NCBI RefSeq assembly: GCF_023150065.1
Contig: NZ_JAKLLN010000022.1
Coordinates: forward strand, 1-64,000
DNA from: Zoogloea sp.
GTDB lineage: Bacteria; Pseudomonadota; Gammaproteobacteria; Burkholderiales; Rhodocyclaceae
Length of the DNA: 64,000 nt
Direction: 5' to 3'
Shown: piece after piece, positions 61,359-64,000 of the stretch
How positions within the stretch are numbered: position 1 is the first letter of the stretch
Layout: each line of letters begins with the position of its first letter
The notes under the pieces: model-generated
The model's input: only the letters and a program-made list of their open reading frames with translations
What the model was told of the DNA's origin: nothing
Database searches by the model: none
Program-made: the position numbers and the translations under genes

Positions 61359-63674
61359 ATGAGCAGAACACGCCCACTCCGGCACGGCGCCCCGCCCGAG
61401 CCTCCCTGCGTGCCCATACCCGACATCCCCCACAGCTCCGTGACCTTGCTGGACGAAGAAGCCAGCACACGCGTGCTCAAGTTCTTCAGTTCAGCAACGC
61501 TGCTCCTGCTCGGCAGTGCCGTCGGCCTCGCCTACCTGTTCAGCAACGCCGACAAACACCTGCTGGCTCCCCCCGCGCTGATCTGCTTCCTCGCCCTGGG
61601 CACGCACATCGGCATCCGCCTGGGCCACACCCGGATTTCCGGACAGGTGCTGATCTGGGGCACCTGGACCATCATCCTGGTCTCGGCGCCGTTCGGCAGC
61701 GGCAACCGCAGCATCGGCATGGTCGCCATCCCCCTTCTGATCTTCGTGAAAGGCTGGCTTGGCGGCCCCCGTAGAGCCATCGGCATGACCATCGCCACCC
61801 TCGTGGCCCTGCTCGGCATCTCCCTCAGCGAGCACTACAACTGGATTGCCCAGACCGGTCCGGTACCACCCCTGTCACGCTGGCTGATGCTCTGCGCCAT
61901 CTTCTGCACCATGGGCTTCTTCACGGTACTGTCCCACCGCCTGTACCTGCGGCGCTATTCCGAGCAGGCTCGGCTCGCCGCCACACTCGCCCTGGTCACG
62001 GAGCACAGCCCCATCATGCTGGCCTCGGTGGATGCCGACGGCCGCTACCGCTACGTCAACAACAACTACGCACACTTCCACGGCAAGGCTACCGAAAACC
62101 TGGTCGGAAGCCCGGTGGCCGACACGGTGGGGGCCGACACGGTGCGCCAGATCCGCCAGACCCTGCTCAAGAACGGCGGCCATGGTGCCTATCGCAGCCG
62201 CCGTCAGGACCCGGTGAGCGGCATCGAGCGCTGGCTTGAAACCAGCGTGCAGCAGGCCGTGGGCGGCGACGGCAGGGATGACGGCTATTACGCCATCCTA
62301 CGCGACGTCACCGACGAGGTGCGCTCCGCAGAGCAGATCAATTTCCTCGCCTATCACGACTCCCTGACCGGCCTGCCCAACCGGGCCCTGATGATCGACC
62401 GCCTGCATCAGGCCATCCTCCGCGGCCAGCGCGAAGACAGCCTGGTGGTGGTGGCCTACCTGGACCTGGACAGGTTCAAGTTCCTCAACGACACCTGGGG
62501 TCACTCCACCGGCGACAGCATGCTCATCCAGCTCGCGGCACGCCTGCAGGACTGCGTCCGCGACACCGATACGGTGGCCCGCCTGGGGGGAGACGAGTTC
62601 GTGGTGCTGATGGGCGGCATCGAGAAGCGCGAGGAGATTCCCGCCACCGTCACGCGCCTGCTGAAGGCCGTGGGCAGCCCGACCCCGATCTCCGAGAACC
62701 GGGACATCACCATCTCCGCCAGCATCGGCGTGTCGGTATGCCCCCTCGACGGGGAAGAGCCCGAGATACTGCTGCGCAATGCCGATCAGGCCATGCTCAT
62801 GGCCAAGCAGTCCGGGCGCAACCGCTATTGCCTCTTCGACACCGAACTCGATCACCGCGCACGCACCCTGCACCAGATCACCGCCAACGTCGAGAAGGGC
62901 CTCGACACCGGCGAGTTCGTGCTCTTCTACCAGCCCAAGGTGAACATGCGCCTGGGCACCGTGATCGGGGTCGAAGCCCTGATCCGCTGGGCCCATCCGG
63001 ACGAGGGCCTGCTCCTGCCAGCGGGCTTCCTGCCCTATGTGGAGGGCAGCGACAGCGCCACCCGCCTCGGCCAGTGGGTGTTGACCGAAGCTCTCTCCCA
63101 GATGCGTCGCTGGGCGGCCATCGGCCTGCACCTCCCGGTCAGCGTGAACATCTCCGGCCACCACCTGCAGGCCCCCGGCTTCTCCGAACACCTGACCCAC
63201 CTCCTCAAGGCCCATCCGGAGTTGCCCCCGGAACGCCTGGAGATCGAAATTCCGGAGACTACCGCCATGGACGACGTGGAAAAGGTCGCCCGGATCATCC
63301 GCGACAACAGCGCCCTCGGCGTGCGCTTCGCCCTCGATGACTTCGGCACCGGCTACTCGTCCCTGACCTACTTCCGCCAGCTGCCCGCCCAGACACTGAA
63401 GATCGACAGATCCTTCGTGCGTGACATCCTGAAAGACCCGGAGGACCTGGCCATCGCAAAGGGCGTGGTCGCCCTGGCCCGCAGCTTCGGAAGGGAAGTC
63501 ATCGCCGAAGGCCTGGAAACCATCGAACACGGCATCCCCTTGCTCGACATCGGCTGTGACTGCGCCCAGGGCGACGGCATCGCCGCCCCCATGCCCGCCG
63601 ACGCATTGCCGGCCTGGCTGGCACAGTGGCAATGCCCACCGCTGTGGCAAGAAACCGGCGCCAGCAGGGCCTAG
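61359..63674 (+). CDS. Membrane-bound GGDEF-EAL protein with PAS domain (c-di-GMP turnover)
   Basis: A 771-residue protein: about five to six N-terminal spans (residues 40-200), a PAS domain (about 225-335, LALVTEHSPIMLASVDADGRY), a GGDEF domain (about 345-500) and an EAL domain (about 510-760). The cyclase site is RLGGDEF with the inhibitory I-site RDTD exactly five residues before it. The phosphodiesterase residues are kept: GVEALIRW, VNIS, the Glu of EIPE, ALDDFGTGYSSL, LKIDRSFV and AEGLET. Both activities may therefore be possible. The final EAL motif is unusual (QGDGIAAPMP instead of QGYxxxRP). It starts 28 bp after the kinase gene, so it could be on the nitrite operon transcript. Confidence 0.92.
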   Translation: MSRTRPLRHGAPPEPPCVPIPDIPHSSVTLLDEEASTRVLKFFSSATLLLLGSAVGLAYLFSNADKHLLAPPALICFLALGTHIGIRLGHTRISGQVLIWGTWTIILVSAPFGSGNRSIGMVAIPLLIFVKGWLGGPRRAIGMTIATLVALLGISLSEHYNWIAQTGPVPPLSRWLMLCAIFCTMGFFTVLSHRLYLRRYSEQARLAATLALVTEHSPIMLASVDADGRYRYVNNNYAHFHGKATENLVGSPVADTVGADTVRQIRQTLLKNGGHGAYRSRRQDPVSGIERWLETSVQQAVGGDGRDDGYYAILRDVTDEVRSAEQINFLAYHDSLTGLPNRALMIDRLHQAILRGQREDSLVVVAYLDLDRFKFLNDTWGHSTGDSMLIQLAARLQDCVRDTDTVARLGGDEFVVLMGGIEKREEIPATVTRLLKAVGSPTPISENRDITISASIGVSVCPLDGEEPEILLRNADQAMLMAKQSGRNRYCLFDTELDHRARTLHQITANVEKGLDTGEFVLFYQPKVNMRLGTVIGVEALIRWAHPDEGLLLPAGFLPYVEGSDSATRLGQWVLTEALSQMRRWAAIGLHLPVSVNISGHHLQAPGFSEHLTHLLKAHPELPPERLEIEIPETTAMDDVEKVARIIRDNSALGVRFALDDFGTGYSSLTYFRQLPAQTLKIDRSFVRDILKDPEDLAIAKGVVALARSFGREVIAEGLETIEHGIPLLDIGCDCAQGDGIAAPMPADALPAWLAQWQCPPLWQETGASRA

Positions 63675-63747
63675 CCCTCCATGAACAGCCGGGCAGCAAC
63701 ACCCGCCCCTCACGGGGCACGTCACCATCGGCCTTTGGATGAACGGG

Positions 63748-63772
63748 AACCCGCTTTACAATAGCGGGTTTT
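63748..63772 (+). terminator. Hairpin between the GGDEF/EAL gene and ychF (possible terminator; contains a -10-like TACAAT)
   Basis: AACCCGCT/AGCGGGTT, 8 bp, with loop TTACAAT and four Ts at the end. It could terminate the upstream operon. The loop also holds TACAAT about 50 bases before ychF, in the same context as the candidate -10 boxes before argB and dsbB, so terminator and promoter roles may overlap. Confidence 0.4.
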
Positions 63773-63814
63773 CCGGCACGCTCAGCCGGAAGCCCTGCAC
63801 ATCAAAGGAACACC

Positions 63815-64000
63815 ATGGCTCTCCAATGCGGCATCGTCGGCCTGCCCAACGTCGGCAAATCGACCCTCTTCAATGCCCTCACCAAGGCCGGCATCGCCGC
63901 CGAGAACTACCCCTTCTGCACCATCGAGCCGAACGTCGGCATCGTTGAAGTGCCCGACCCCCGCCTCGACGCCCTCTCCGCCATCGTCAATCCGCAAAAG
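63815..64000 (+). CDS. ychF: Redox-regulated ATPase YchF/EngD (5' part, cut by window edge)
   Basis: The first 62 residues are present. G1 is [19 protein letters not shown], followed by the switch I segment [16 protein letters not shown] and [12 protein letters not shown], all diagnostic of YchF (Ola1), an Obg-family P-loop protein that prefers ATP. AAAGGAA lies about five bases before the ATG. The gene continues beyond the window. Confidence 0.95.
   Translation, partial: MALQCGIVGLPNVGKSTLFNALTKAGIAAENYPFCTIEPNVGIVEVPDPRLDALSAIVNPQK

Overview
The window reads as ordinary chromosome of a GC-rich betaproteobacterium, most likely of the Rhodocyclales (Zoogloea/Azospira/Dechloromonas-like). Pointers are System II cytochrome c biogenesis (ResB/CcsB) beside cytochrome c4 and EngB, class I PHA genes with PhaR, a PEP-CTERM protein, the pilBCD set, the fmdB-DUF502-aspS block, and pgeF-rluD facing bamD. 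The genus assignment is inference; no rRNA gene is present.

Layout. (1) 1-17609, all minus strand: a Wzx/Wzy-type exopolysaccharide or O-antigen locus. Read 5' to 3' it runs wecA-like initiating transferase, wzb phosphatase, wza export lipoprotein, wzc tyrosine autokinase, a GT4, wzx flippase, a Wzy-like polymerase, three more glycosyltransferases, fnlA-fnlB-fnlC (UDP-L-FucNAc synthesis), wbuB (candidate FucNAc transferase) and the start of a nucleotide-sugar dehydrogenase cut by the window edge. The middle (about 4.9-12 kb) is visibly AT-richer. (2) 17.6-19.1 kb: a PEP-CTERM protein gene with a sigma-54-like promoter and a downstream terminator. (3) 19148-19944: seven tRNA genes on the minus strand (Ala-Glu-Asp-Glu-Ala-Glu-Asp), with a near-consensus promoter, a terminator and a clear 480-bp tandem duplication. 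(4) 20-31 kb, mostly minus strand: FAD oxidase, RssA-like patatin, rimO, phaR, two phaB paralogues, phaC, a ZIP metal transporter, pgeF and rluD, with REP-like palindromes between genes. (5) 31-42 kb: bamD, a hypothetical gene, manC, engB, cytochrome c4, resB-ccsB, a DUF455 gene, ffh and ypjD. (6) 42-55 kb, mostly plus strand: corB-like gene, pilB-pilC-pilD, fmdB, DUF502, aspS, a REC-TPR protein, a secreted RNase Sa/barstar pair, nudB, argB and dsbB. (7) 55.2-61.3 kb: a nitrite assimilation operon nirB-nirD-narK-like transporter-PP2C/kinase fusion behind a consensus sigma-54 promoter and a structured leader. (8) 61.4-64 kb: a GGDEF/EAL protein and the start of ychF.

How it works together. Region 1 encodes a nearly complete polysaccharide pathway: lipid-linked initiation (WecA), repeat-unit assembly by several glycosyltransferases including L-FucNAc addition, flipping (Wzx), polymerisation (Wzy) and export controlled by Wzc/Wzb through Wza. 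manC elsewhere can supply GDP-mannose. Region 7 takes up nitrate/nitrite and reduces nitrite to ammonium; no nitrate reductase is visible here.

Least ordinary items: the RNase/barstar pair and pseudo-receiver TPR protein between aspS and nudB; the PP2C-kinase fusion in the nitrite operon; the leader hairpins before nirB; the sigma-54 signal before the PEP-CTERM gene; and inverted pairs of GTAG-headed palindromes. No CRISPR array, prophage or insertion sequence was seen.
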